Position numbers and translations under genes: made by a program | Shown: positions 1 to 6,294 of the stretch, in pieces | Position numbering within the stretch: position 1 is the first letter of the stretch | How the letters are laid out: every line of letters starts with the position of its first letter | Assembly (NCBI GenBank): GCA_947472705.1 | Contig: CANJDA010000125.1 | Location: 1-6,294, forward strand | Reading direction: 5' to 3' | DNA length: 6,294 bases | Source of the DNA: Flavobacteriaceae bacterium | GTDB lineage: Bacteria; Bacteroidota; Bacteroidia; Flavobacteriales; Flavobacteriaceae | Notes under the pieces: model-generated | The model's input: only the letters and a program-made list of their open reading frames with translations | Database searches by the model: none | What the model was told of the DNA's origin: nothing

Positions 1-2658
1 ATTAAAGCAAAACGAAAAAAACGTACTGCCAAAATAGAGCATTTCAATATCGTTAGTTCTGACTTTTTCTTACCTGCTTATGAAGAAGTAAAGCACCTCT
101 TTGAAAATGGTGCTCCCTTAGATACTCAGCTTGAAAAAATTGTGATAGACCTTTGGGAAGATTTACAGCAGGCCCACAAATTTGGTTCACTCATTCGTTT
201 AGAAGAAAAGTTTAGCATCAAGTTGCACGGCTTAGTAAAAGAAGAAGGCATTACTCTTTTTACAGACCAGAACTTGGTAAAATACGAAACATTCCGAACA
301 AACTTTTTTACAAATCTACAAAAGGCAGTATCCCAAAATACCGCCAAACAAGGGTTGACTTTCTTGAATACCAAGACACAAGATGCCATTACCTTTTTGC
401 AACTACTTACCCAAAAATACGATGTAGCAGTTGCCAACCCACCTTATACTAGTAGTGGCGATTTTGGCCCAGAACTAAAAAGGTTTATAGATGATAATTA
501 TAAGCAGCCTTTTAAATTTAATAGTGACCTATATGTAACATTTATTAAGCGATGTACTGAGCTAACAAATGAAGATGGAAAAATGGCATTTATACATCCA
601 ATGACTTTCATGTATATTAAGTCATTTGAAGATGTTCGAAAGTTTATTATTGAAAAATTACACATCAATATTTTTGTAGATTATGGATTAAGTAATTTGT
701 TTGGATCAATAATGGCTTATATTTCATTTTATGTATTGGAAAAAAATATAGAATCAGAAAATTCTAAATTTATTTCATTAGATCAATATACAAGAACTCC
801 AAATGAAAAATTCAAAAAAGATTTTTGCTTAGAGAGTTTAAATGATTTCGTTAGCAATGATTTAAATAAACACAATTACAACATCAATCAGTCTAAACTA
901 AAACTAATTGATGGGTATCCTTTTATTTATTGGATTTCGGATGGGTTTCGAGAAAATTTTAAAGAGAAACCTCTTGATGAAGTTCTTAAGCCGAGGCAAG
1001 GCATTGCAACAGGAAATAATGATAAGTGTGTAAGATTCTGGTGGGAAATCATGTACAATGATATTTCAAAAAATATAGACGATGGAAAAAAATGGAAATT
1101 ATATTCTAAAGGAGGCTCATTTAATAAATGGTATGGTAATTTTTGGTCAGTAATCGACTATAGCGACCACGGATATGATTTTTTACTGAATAATGGTAAT
1201 CATCTTCCTAGTCGTAATTTTTATTTTAAAAAGGGAATAACATATTCAGCTTCAGGTTCGAAAGGGGCATCATTTCGTTACATGCCAGAGAACCATTTGT
1301 TTGATGTTGGGGGTTCTTGTATTTTCTCTGACGAATATTCTAATATTTTTTATTCTTTGGCTTTTTTAAACTCGAAATTATCGTTTTACATTGCTGATTG
1401 CTTAAATCCTACAATTAACACTCAAGTTGGTGACATTAAAAGAATTCCTTTTGTAAAACCTACCCATATTCCTGAAAGTATAATATCACAGCTTGCAACT
1501 GAAAATATAGAAGTTAAACAACTACTTTGTACTTATCGCATCATCGAAACTAACTATGGGCAAAGCCCTTTATTAGCCTTTAATGCAACATCTTTAAAAA
1601 ACCGCGTATTTTCATATCTTAATTTTGAGAATATCCAGAACACACAGATACTAATCAATGAAGCAATTATTAATGAACTAATTTTCGAAGTGTATGAACT
1701 CAGCGATGCAGACCGTGAGCAGGTAGAAGCAAAAATGGGGCTATCCATTGGTTCATTAGAAATATTAAAAGAAGCTAAAGATGCATTTTTAGTACAATTA
1801 CAAAACCCTGTAGCAGAAGTTACAGAGCATATCCAAAACTTACCGAATACAACATTTGATGAACAACAAATTATAGAAATCAAAGAAGGTTTTGCTACAC
1901 TCTACCAAAGCAACAACGATTTAGAAGAGTTTTGCATTCGCCATCAAATAAATCCAATTAATGTTTGGTATTGGTTTAAAGAAGCCAATATGTTGCCACA
2001 AGCAAGAGCGGCAGAAATTACCTTGGAGTTTTTAACCGATGCTATTCGAACAATATTGATGGAAGATGAAGACGGTATAATTCCATTAGTAGGATTGCCT
2101 GGAGAACCTCGTTTGTTAGACCGTTTAGAGCAACATTGTTTACAACAAGGCTTCACATCTGCACAATTTATGCAGTTAGATAATTTATTAGGACGACCAA
2201 TAAATGAATACATAGAAAATAACTTTTTCAAGAACTTAAGCGACCATCTTAACTTATTTATGTACTTGCCTAAAACACCTTTTATTTGGCATTTAAGTTC
2301 TGGCGAAAAGCAAGGGTTTGAAACATATATCATTATCTACAAATGGAACAGAGATAGTTTATTCAAACTAAAAACGCAATACTTGAGCCATCGTGTCGAA
2401 AATTTAGAATACCGTTTAATTCAATTGCAAGACGTAAATACCGCACAAGCACAAAACGAAAAAGAAACCATCAGGCACCAACTAGACGAAATCAAAGTAT
2501 TCACTGCCAAAATCGATGAACTCATCGCCGAAGGATACGATCCAAAGCTAGACGATGGCGTAGGCAAAAACATTGCACCATTACAAAAGAAAGGATTGCT
2601 AAGAGCAGATGTGCTCAAAGCACCACAATTAACTAAATACCTAAATGCAGATTGGTAG
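1..2658 (+). CDS. pglX: BREX type 1 adenine-specific DNA methyltransferase PglX (BrxX), 5' truncated
   Basis: PglX transfers a methyl group from S-adenosylmethionine to adenine N6 in the BREX site, marking host DNA and taking part in phage exclusion. The frame is open from base 1 and 885 residues are visible. In fragment numbering, FGSLI (61-65) is followed by the catalytic NPPY motif at 146-149, typical of N6-adenine methyltransferases. KPRQGIATGNND (330-341) with RFWWE (345-349) opens the target-recognition part, and NPTINTQVGDIKRIP (469-483) closes it. The C-terminal third has an EDEDGIIPL segment, KTPFIW (758-763), a predicted coiled coil (about 794-845) and a DDGVGKNIAPLQKKGLL tail (851-867), all as in BrxX. 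The SAM-binding motif I should lie upstream of the window. Family members are about 1,200 residues, so roughly 300 are missing (inference). A GTG at 142 is not the start, because BrxX-like sequence and the required motif I precede it. No frameshift or internal stop is seen. Confidence 0.95.
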   Translation: MKAKRKKRTAKIEHFNIVSSDFFLPAYEEVKHLFENGAPLDTQLEKIVIDLWEDLQQAHKFGSLIRLEEKFSIKLHGLVKEEGITLFTDQNLVKYETFRTNFFTNLQKAVSQNTAKQGLTFLNTKTQDAITFLQLLTQKYDVAVANPPYTSSGDFGPELKRFIDDNYKQPFKFNSDLYVTFIKRCTELTNEDGKMAFIHPMTFMYIKSFEDVRKFIIEKLHINIFVDYGLSNLFGSIMAYISFYVLEKNIESENSKFISLDQYTRTPNEKFKKDFCLESLNDFVSNDLNKHNYNINQSKLKLIDGYPFIYWISDGFRENFKEKPLDEVLKPRQGIATGNNDKCVRFWWEIMYNDISKNIDDGKKWKLYSKGGSFNKWYGNFWSVIDYSDHGYDFLLNNGNHLPSRNFYFKKGITYSASGSKGASFRYMPENHLFDVGGSCIFSDEYSNIFYSLAFLNSKLSFYIADCLNPTINTQVGDIKRIPFVKPTHIPESIISQLATENIEVKQLLCTYRIIETNYGQSPLLAFNATSLKNRVFSYLNFENIQNTQILINEAIINELIFEVYELSDADREQVEAKMGLSIGSLEILKEAKDAFLVQLQNPVAEVTEHIQNLPNTTFDEQQIIEIKEGFATLYQSNNDLEEFCIRHQINPINVWYWFKEANMLPQARAAEITLEFLTDAIRTILMEDEDGIIPLVGLPGEPRLLDRLEQHCLQQGFTSAQFMQLDNLLGRPINEYIENNFFKNLSDHLNLFMYLPKTPFIWHLSSGEKQGFETYIIIYKWNRDSLFKLKTQYLSHRVENLEYRLIQLQDVNTAQAQNEKETIRHQLDEIKVFTAKIDELIAEGYDPKLDDGVGKNIAPLQKKGLLRADVLKAPQLTKYLNADW
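436..447 (+). other. NPPY catalytic motif (motif IV) of PglX
   Basis: The codons aac cca cct tat encode NPPY, the active-site motif of N6-adenine (gamma-like, type IIG-like) DNA methyltransferases. In this family the motif contacts the flipped-out target base. It is intact, so the methyltransferase is probably active if the upstream SAM-binding part is also intact. Confidence 0.95.
985..1455 (+). other. Target-recognition region of PglX
   Basis: This stretch encodes the segment from KPRQGIATGNND to GDIKRIPF. In BrxX and type IIG enzymes these boundary motifs flank the variable region that reads the DNA target. The closing GDI..IP motif is typical of the end of a type I/IIG-style recognition domain. 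The specificity itself cannot be read from the sequence. The region sits in a longer AT-rich block (roughly 480-1500), while the flanking pglX sequence is richer in GC. Confidence 0.7.
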
Positions 2659-2662
2659 GATG
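2645..2662 (+). promoter_or_regulatory. Translational junction pglX / metallopeptidase with two candidate ATG starts
   Basis: The ATG at 2645 lies inside the last codons of pglX, giving a 14-base overlap. The in-frame ATG at 2660 begins one base after the pglX TAG (2656-2658), a classical stop-restart arrangement. Neither has a usable Shine-Dalgarno: GGTAGG (2654-2659) directly abuts the second ATG with no spacing. MSKELE is the more ordinary N terminus, so 2660 is quite possible. The longer form is annotated here because it cannot be excluded. Confidence 0.5.
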
Positions 2663-3145
2663 AGTAAAGAACTAGAAACAAAACAATTAAATTTTGGTAA
2701 ACTTTTTAAACAAAAAAGCTTTATTCAATTCTTCAATTCAAGACAAGAAATAAACACTTTATTTAGTTTGTTATCTATTGAAGAAATAAATCAATTAGTT
2801 GAATTAAATGTGATTTTTGTTAGATGTTGTGCACCGTCCTCAAAAGTTAATTTAGAAGGAATAACTGTTAATGGCAACTTAACATTAGTTACAGTAGATA
2901 CAAATTATTATTCAAAGTTACTTCCAGAAGAGTTTGTTGGAGTACTACTTCACGAAATAGGTCACGTTTTTAATCCTGAACGTCAAAATATGGAAGGCGA
3001 ATATGTTGCCGATAATTTTGCCAAGCAAAAAGGATACGATAAATGGATTATCAGTGGGCTTCAAAAAGGTGTAAAAAATAACTGGATGGGATTTGATGAG
3101 CAAAGTTGTAATTTAAGAATTGAAAAATTAAGAGAAACTAAATGA
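2645..3145 (+). CDS. Small HEIGH-motif zinc metallopeptidase embedded between pglX and pglZ
   Basis: This is a 166-residue protein, or 161 if it starts at the ATG at 2660. It has HEIGH at 103-107 (zinc ligands H103 and H107, catalytic E104) and, 12 residues later, E119-Y-V-A-D123-N-F-A126-K-Q-K-G130. That ExxADxxAxxxG pattern resembles the third-ligand region of M48-like and ImmA/IrrE-like gluzincins, and E119 is the likely third zinc ligand. No signal peptide or transmembrane segment is evident, so it is probably cytoplasmic. The N-terminal 60 residues are Lys/Gln/Phe-rich and unrecognised. Cysteines are C61, C62 and C155. The gene overlaps the end of pglX by 14 bases (or starts one base after its TAG) and overlaps pglZ by 4, so it is surely co-expressed with the BREX core. 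It is not a core type 1 gene. Its substrate is unknown; a phage protein, a regulator or a BREX partner are only possibilities. The first half is very AT-rich (about 20% GC by hand count of 2701-2820). Confidence 0.87.
   Translation: MQIGRMSKELETKQLNFGKLFKQKSFIQFFNSRQEINTLFSLLSIEEINQLVELNVIFVRCCAPSSKVNLEGITVNGNLTLVTVDTNYYSKLLPEEFVGVLLHEIGHVFNPERQNMEGEYVADNFAKQKGYDKWIISGLQKGVKNNWMGFDEQSCNLRIEKLRETK
3142..3145 (+). promoter_or_regulatory. ATGA stop/start overlap coupling metallopeptidase and pglZ
   Basis: The pglZ ATG (3142-3144) shares bases with the TGA stop (3143-3145) of the metallopeptidase gene. Such four-base overlaps usually mean that ribosomes terminating on the first gene re-initiate on the second. 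Expression of PglZ is therefore probably tied to translation of the metallopeptidase. Confidence 0.85.
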
Positions 3146-5382
3146 CAGAAAACTGGTTCATACAAGATATAGAAAACCAATTACAACAACGTAATCGTGC
3201 TGTAATACTTGACCCTACAGGACAATGTGAGTTCTTATTGCCATTAGTAGAAAAAAAAGGAATAATAATTCTAAGAACAGACAATACACTGACAGAAGAA
3301 TGGCAAACAGTCCAAGAAGAATTATTACTACGTTATGATGCAGAAAGCAAACATAAAAATGATAAAATAATTTTTTATGTAACTCGTGATAGTAATAAGT
3401 TAAGTTTTTTATTTGACTATTGCTTCACACACGGTTGTTTAGATTTAACAAAACCAAGCGAATGGTTGCGAAATAAATTATTCACCAATACAGGATTACA
3501 AGTCAATATGGATAATCCGTTGCTATTAACAGCTGCAAAGTTGGGTATGGGTAAAGACATTAGTTGGTGGAAAAAAATATTACAAAATTTAGAGGATTTA
3601 GTAACAGTTGAAGACGAATTGCTTCCGTTTTTAAATAATCCGGAAGAGTATTTGAATAGTAAAGACAAGGATATAAAAAGACTGTTTGAGGAAAAATTAT
3701 TCGAATTATTAGGGCAACCTTATATGAACAAGCCAGCAAAAACATTGGCTTCAGAAATTGCTACTTTAATTTTTGATAAATTGGTAAATAATGATATTGA
3801 GGGAGATTTACTAAATATTTATTACAAATGGGTTGATAGCAATACGTATTCAGATAGTTTAAAAAGCTACATTTCAAAGTACAAAATAAATAGCAGTATA
3901 AATATTTGGGGTGTTCATCCAGACCATTGTTTTGAAGCTATTGATAAATTGGCTTTAGCTAATATTTGTGAAAACATAAGAGACAATGCCTACATCAAGG
4001 AAAAAACAAATAAATTAAAAACGAGAGCTTCAAGCAACAAAGTAGCTAAAATTGTCCCAACTTGGTGGAAAGAAGTAATCAGTATAATAGAGTTTGATAG
4101 CAAACCATTAACGGCTTGCAATAGTTTTGATAAAACGGTTACTTTCTATACAGCTAGTTTTCAAAGCATAGATAGAGCAATCAGAAAATTGTATGCTCAA
4201 TTTCTAAACGAAGAAAAAATCATCAGACCATTACAAGAATATTATGAAAGCATAAACCATCAAGTGCTGCAACATTGGTTTGAATATACACAAGAATATA
4301 AATCCAACCAACAAGGATATTTACCGGAATTATTAAAAAATGCAAAACCAAAAACAGCAATAATCGTTGGTGATGGAGTGCGTTATGAAATTGCAGAATT
4401 TGTAGCACAATCACTTGAAAAAACATTCAAAGTAGAACGAAATACAATGTTGGCAGATATGCCCTCAGAAACAGAGCACAATATGAGTGCCTTGTACGTG
4501 GGTAATAATGAAGTATTGTCAGTGCACGGTGATCGTGAAAAGAAACTTTCTAAAATAACGGAAAAGAAATTAACATTCATCAATTTAGAAGCTTTACATT
4601 ATGGAATGTCAGATGATTATTTGATACTTACTTACAAGGATATTGATGATGCAGGCGAAACATTACAGCAAGGCGCCATAAAGCTTTTTGATGAATTTGA
4701 AAAGGTATTAAATGAAAAAATTACACTATTACTCAATATGGGTTATAATGAAGTGCATTTAGTAACAGACCACGGTTTTGTATTAACAGGTCTCTTGGAT
4801 GAAGCAGATAAAATAGAGCCTAAAGCAAAAGGAGAATTTAAAGCTGTAGAGCGGTTTATAAGGACCGTTAATAAACAAGATAATTCTGATTGGGTTGTGT
4901 TCGAAAAAAAATATAATCAATACAATTACGTTTATGCCGCAAAAAATCATAGGCCTTTTAAAACAGTAGGTGAGTATGGATATTCTCACGGTGGTTTTAC
5001 ACCACAAGAAATCGTTATTCCCAATTTTGTTTTCAAGAAAATTCAAGAGGTCAATAAAGGATTAAACGTTGAAATAGTAAACAAAAAAGAGTTGGCGGAG
5101 GTTACTGGAGAATTATTTGGAATAAAATTACAAGCTGCAACTAGTTCAGGTAATCTATTCTCAGCAAGTCGCAAAATTCAAATAATGTTATATGCAAATG
5201 GAACAAATTTCAGCAGCAGTAATATTCTCACTATCGAAGCAGGTGTAACTCAATCAATAGAATTTTCATTCAATGGCAACAAGGAAGTTCAAGCAATTCT
5301 TTTGGATGCAACGACACAAGAACAATTAGACACGGTTAAAATAACCAAATCAAACGCCAGAGATTTGGGCGGATTATTATAA
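3142..5382 (+). CDS. pglZ: BREX system alkaline-phosphatase-superfamily protein PglZ (BrxZ)
   Basis: PglZ is a core BREX protein with a metal-dependent phosphohydrolase fold of the alkaline phosphatase superfamily. It is needed for exclusion, but its cellular substrate is not settled. This copy is complete at 746 residues. An N-terminal part contains RAVILDPTGQCEFL (19-32), matching the place where the family usually has a D-P-containing strand. A long helical middle follows (about 90-390). The PglZ domain begins at AIIVGDGVRYE (406-416, D411 a likely metal ligand) and continues with MPSETEHNMSAL (440-451). TDHGF (542-546) and YSHGGFTPQE (614-623) supply further acidic and histidine metal-site residues. 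Residues from about 640 to the end look beta-rich and end in NARDLGGLL. At 746 residues it is somewhat shorter than many type 1 PglZ proteins, so the exact PglZ subtype is left open. ATGA overlap with the upstream metallopeptidase indicates coupled translation. A weak AAGAGA (3130-3135) precedes the start. Confidence 0.95.
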   Translation: MTENWFIQDIENQLQQRNRAVILDPTGQCEFLLPLVEKKGIIILRTDNTLTEEWQTVQEELLLRYDAESKHKNDKIIFYVTRDSNKLSFLFDYCFTHGCLDLTKPSEWLRNKLFTNTGLQVNMDNPLLLTAAKLGMGKDISWWKKILQNLEDLVTVEDELLPFLNNPEEYLNSKDKDIKRLFEEKLFELLGQPYMNKPAKTLASEIATLIFDKLVNNDIEGDLLNIYYKWVDSNTYSDSLKSYISKYKINSSINIWGVHPDHCFEAIDKLALANICENIRDNAYIKEKTNKLKTRASSNKVAKIVPTWWKEVISIIEFDSKPLTACNSFDKTVTFYTASFQSIDRAIRKLYAQFLNEEKIIRPLQEYYESINHQVLQHWFEYTQEYKSNQQGYLPELLKNAKPKTAIIVGDGVRYEIAEFVAQSLEKTFKVERNTMLADMPSETEHNMSALYVGNNEVLSVHGDREKKLSKITEKKLTFINLEALHYGMSDDYLILTYKDIDDAGETLQQGAIKLFDEFEKVLNEKITLLLNMGYNEVHLVTDHGFVLTGLLDEADKIEPKAKGEFKAVERFIRTVNKQDNSDWVVFEKKYNQYNYVYAAKNHRPFKTVGEYGYSHGGFTPQEIVIPNFVFKKIQEVNKGLNVEIVNKKELAEVTGELFGIKLQAATSSGNLFSASRKIQIMLYANGTNFSSSNILTIEAGVTQSIEFSFNGNKEVQAILLDATTQEQLDTVKITKSNARDLGGLL

Positions 5383-5401
5383 AAAATTAATAAGCATCAG
5401 T
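5383..5401 (+). other. Short pglZ-brxL intergenic spacer
   Basis: These 19 bases are A/T-rich, with no purine-rich Shine-Dalgarno at a normal distance from the brxL ATG and no room for a terminator hairpin or a full promoter. This supports a single transcript running from pglZ into brxL. A leaderless-style, A-rich translation start would be common in Bacteroidota (inference). Confidence 0.6.
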
Positions 5402-6294
5402 ATGATAGTTTTAGACGAATTAGATAAAAAAGCATTAGAACACTTCAGAGGTTTTGTAGTAAAGAAAGACTTAGTGGGTATTATCAAAGGCGGTGCTAAT
5501 GTCCCTGCTTTTGTATTGGAATATTTGTTAGCCAATACCTGTAGCACAGAGGATGAAGAAAAATTGAAAGAAGGAATGGAAAATGTAAAGGCTATTCTTC
5601 GTGATCATTACATTAATCCAGAGGAAAGTACTTTAATTCAGTCAAAACTAAGAGAAAAAGGGAAATATAAAATCATTGATAAAATCTCAGTAGAACTTGA
5701 ACCACAAAAAGATAGATATTGGGCAAATATCAGCAATAGTAATATCAAAAAAGCAAACATTAGTGACGCGTTAGTTAACAGTCACGAAAAATTATTATTA
5801 GGCGGAATATGGGCAATTATCGAAATGGAATATGACCCAATGATAACTATTGGTTCTACAGTATTCCCATTTGTAGTAAGTGATATAAAACCAATTCAAC
5901 TTTCATCATTTGATAATAGTAAAATTGCAGATAAACGAAAAGAATTCTCAAAAGAGGAATGGAAAAAATTATTACTCCGTAGTGCTGGTTATGAGCCTTA
6001 TAGTGATGGATTAGATGATAGAAAGCTAAATCTATTACTTTGTCGTTTAATTCCATTAGTGGAAGCCAATTTCAATATGGTAGAACTTGGACCACGTTCT
6101 TCGGGTAAATCTTATATCTATAAAGAAATTACACCTTATGCAATTCTAATTTCAGGAGGTCAAGGTTCTGTTGCTCAATTATTTGTAAACAATACTTCTG
6201 GTCGTGTAGGTGCAGTTGGTCTTTGGGATGCCATTTGTTTTGATGAAAGTACAGACAAGCTTTTCAAAGATAGAGATGCAATACCATTGATGAA
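5402..6294 (+). CDS. brxL: BREX type 1 AAA+ Lon-like protein BrxL, 3' truncated
   Basis: BrxL is the last core gene of type 1 BREX. The family combines an N-terminal region, an AAA+ ATPase core and a C-terminal Lon-protease-like domain. It forms ring assemblies on DNA and is needed for phage exclusion but not for methylation. The visible 297 codons begin MIVLDELDKKAL and carry the BrxL N-terminal signature KKDLVGIIKGGANVP with VLEYLLANTC (21-47). LGGIW follows the middle segment. The Walker A motif is GPRSSGKS (230-237) inside VELGPRSSGKSY, SGGQ is at 251-254, and the Walker B-like block is LWDAICFDES (274-283, D281 and E282 acidic). Family members are about 680 residues, so more than half, including the Lon-like domain, lies beyond the window. 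The frame is uninterrupted to the last base. It is probably co-transcribed with pglZ. Confidence 0.95.
   Translation, partial: MIVLDELDKKALEHFRGFVVKKDLVGIIKGGANVPAFVLEYLLANTCSTEDEEKLKEGMENVKAILRDHYINPEESTLIQSKLREKGKYKIIDKISVELEPQKDRYWANISNSNIKKANISDALVNSHEKLLLGGIWAIIEMEYDPMITIGSTVFPFVVSDIKPIQLSSFDNSKIADKRKEFSKEEWKKLLLRSAGYEPYSDGLDDRKLNLLLCRLIPLVEANFNMVELGPRSSGKSYIYKEITPYAILISGGQGSVAQLFVNNTSGRVGAVGLWDAICFDESTDKLFKDRDAIPLM

Noticed and set aside
142..144. GTG as start codon of pglX
   Set aside because: The frame is open back to base 1, the residues before it look like BrxX (leading to FGSLI), and a functional methyltransferase needs the SAM-binding motif upstream of NPPY.
126..437. 103-codon antisense ORF opposite pglX
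   Set aside because: It is a shadow of the strongly supported pglX frame, Cys/Phe/Ser-rich with no recognisable motif and no start context.
1554..1883. 109-codon antisense ORF opposite pglX
   Set aside because: It is Ser/Cys/Ile-rich low-complexity reading of the complementary strand with no independent evidence of coding.
1944..2333. 129-codon antisense ORF opposite pglX
   Set aside because: The + strand frame here encodes conserved BrxX C-terminal motifs. The antisense protein has scattered cysteines and no domain pattern.
2654..2659. GGTAGG as a Shine-Dalgarno for the metallopeptidase
   Set aside because: It directly touches the ATG at 2660, leaving no spacer, and it lies downstream of the alternative ATG at 2645.
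5383..5401. Possible terminator or promoter between pglZ and brxL
   Set aside because: Nineteen A/T-rich bases with no inverted repeat cannot hold a hairpin terminator or a complete promoter.
5856..6056. 66-codon antisense ORF within brxL
   Set aside because: It lies fully inside a well-supported brxL frame close to its Walker A motif. Its His/Tyr/Leu-rich composition is typical of antisense noise.
1..6294. CRISPR arrays, tRNA/rRNA genes, insertion sequences, long direct repeats
   Set aside because: No spaced repeats, RNA-like conserved segments, transposase motifs or terminal inverted repeats were noticed by eye, and coding covers nearly every base.

Overview
This window is an internal piece of a BREX type 1 anti-phage operon. 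Four genes lie head to tail on the + strand with almost no space between them. They are the C-terminal three quarters or so of pglX (brxX, DNA methyltransferase), a small HEIGH-type zinc metallopeptidase, a complete pglZ (alkaline-phosphatase-superfamily protein) and the N-terminal 297 codons of brxL (AAA+ 'Lon-like' protein). Both ends of the window fall inside genes. By the usual type 1 order, brxA, brxB and brxC would lie upstream, but they are not visible. The pglX-pglZ-brxL order fits type 1. Type 4 also carries brxL but has no pglX.

Layout: 1-2658 pglX, 5' truncated. 2645 (or 2660)-3145 the metallopeptidase. 3142-5382 pglZ, whose ATG overlaps the preceding TGA as ATGA. 5402-6294 brxL, 3' truncated, after a 19-base gap. 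No promoter, terminator, RNA gene, repeat array or mobile element is visible, and essentially every base is coding.

Organism: the DNA is AT-rich. The four genes have no good Shine-Dalgarno sequences at sensible spacing, and start codons are preceded by A/T-rich stretches. With Lys/Asn/Ile-rich proteins, this suggests a member of the Bacteroidota. That is an inference from style, not from a marker gene.

Working together: in known BREX type 1 systems PglX makes host-protective N6-adenine methylation at an asymmetric site. PglZ, BrxL and the upstream BrxB and BrxC are needed for blocking phage replication. The unusual element is the metallopeptidase, which is not one of the six core type 1 genes yet is translationally embedded between pglX and pglZ. 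It is the best candidate for a poorly described accessory function. The second point of interest is a strong local drop in GC over the recognition part of pglX, consistent with exchange of specificity domains.
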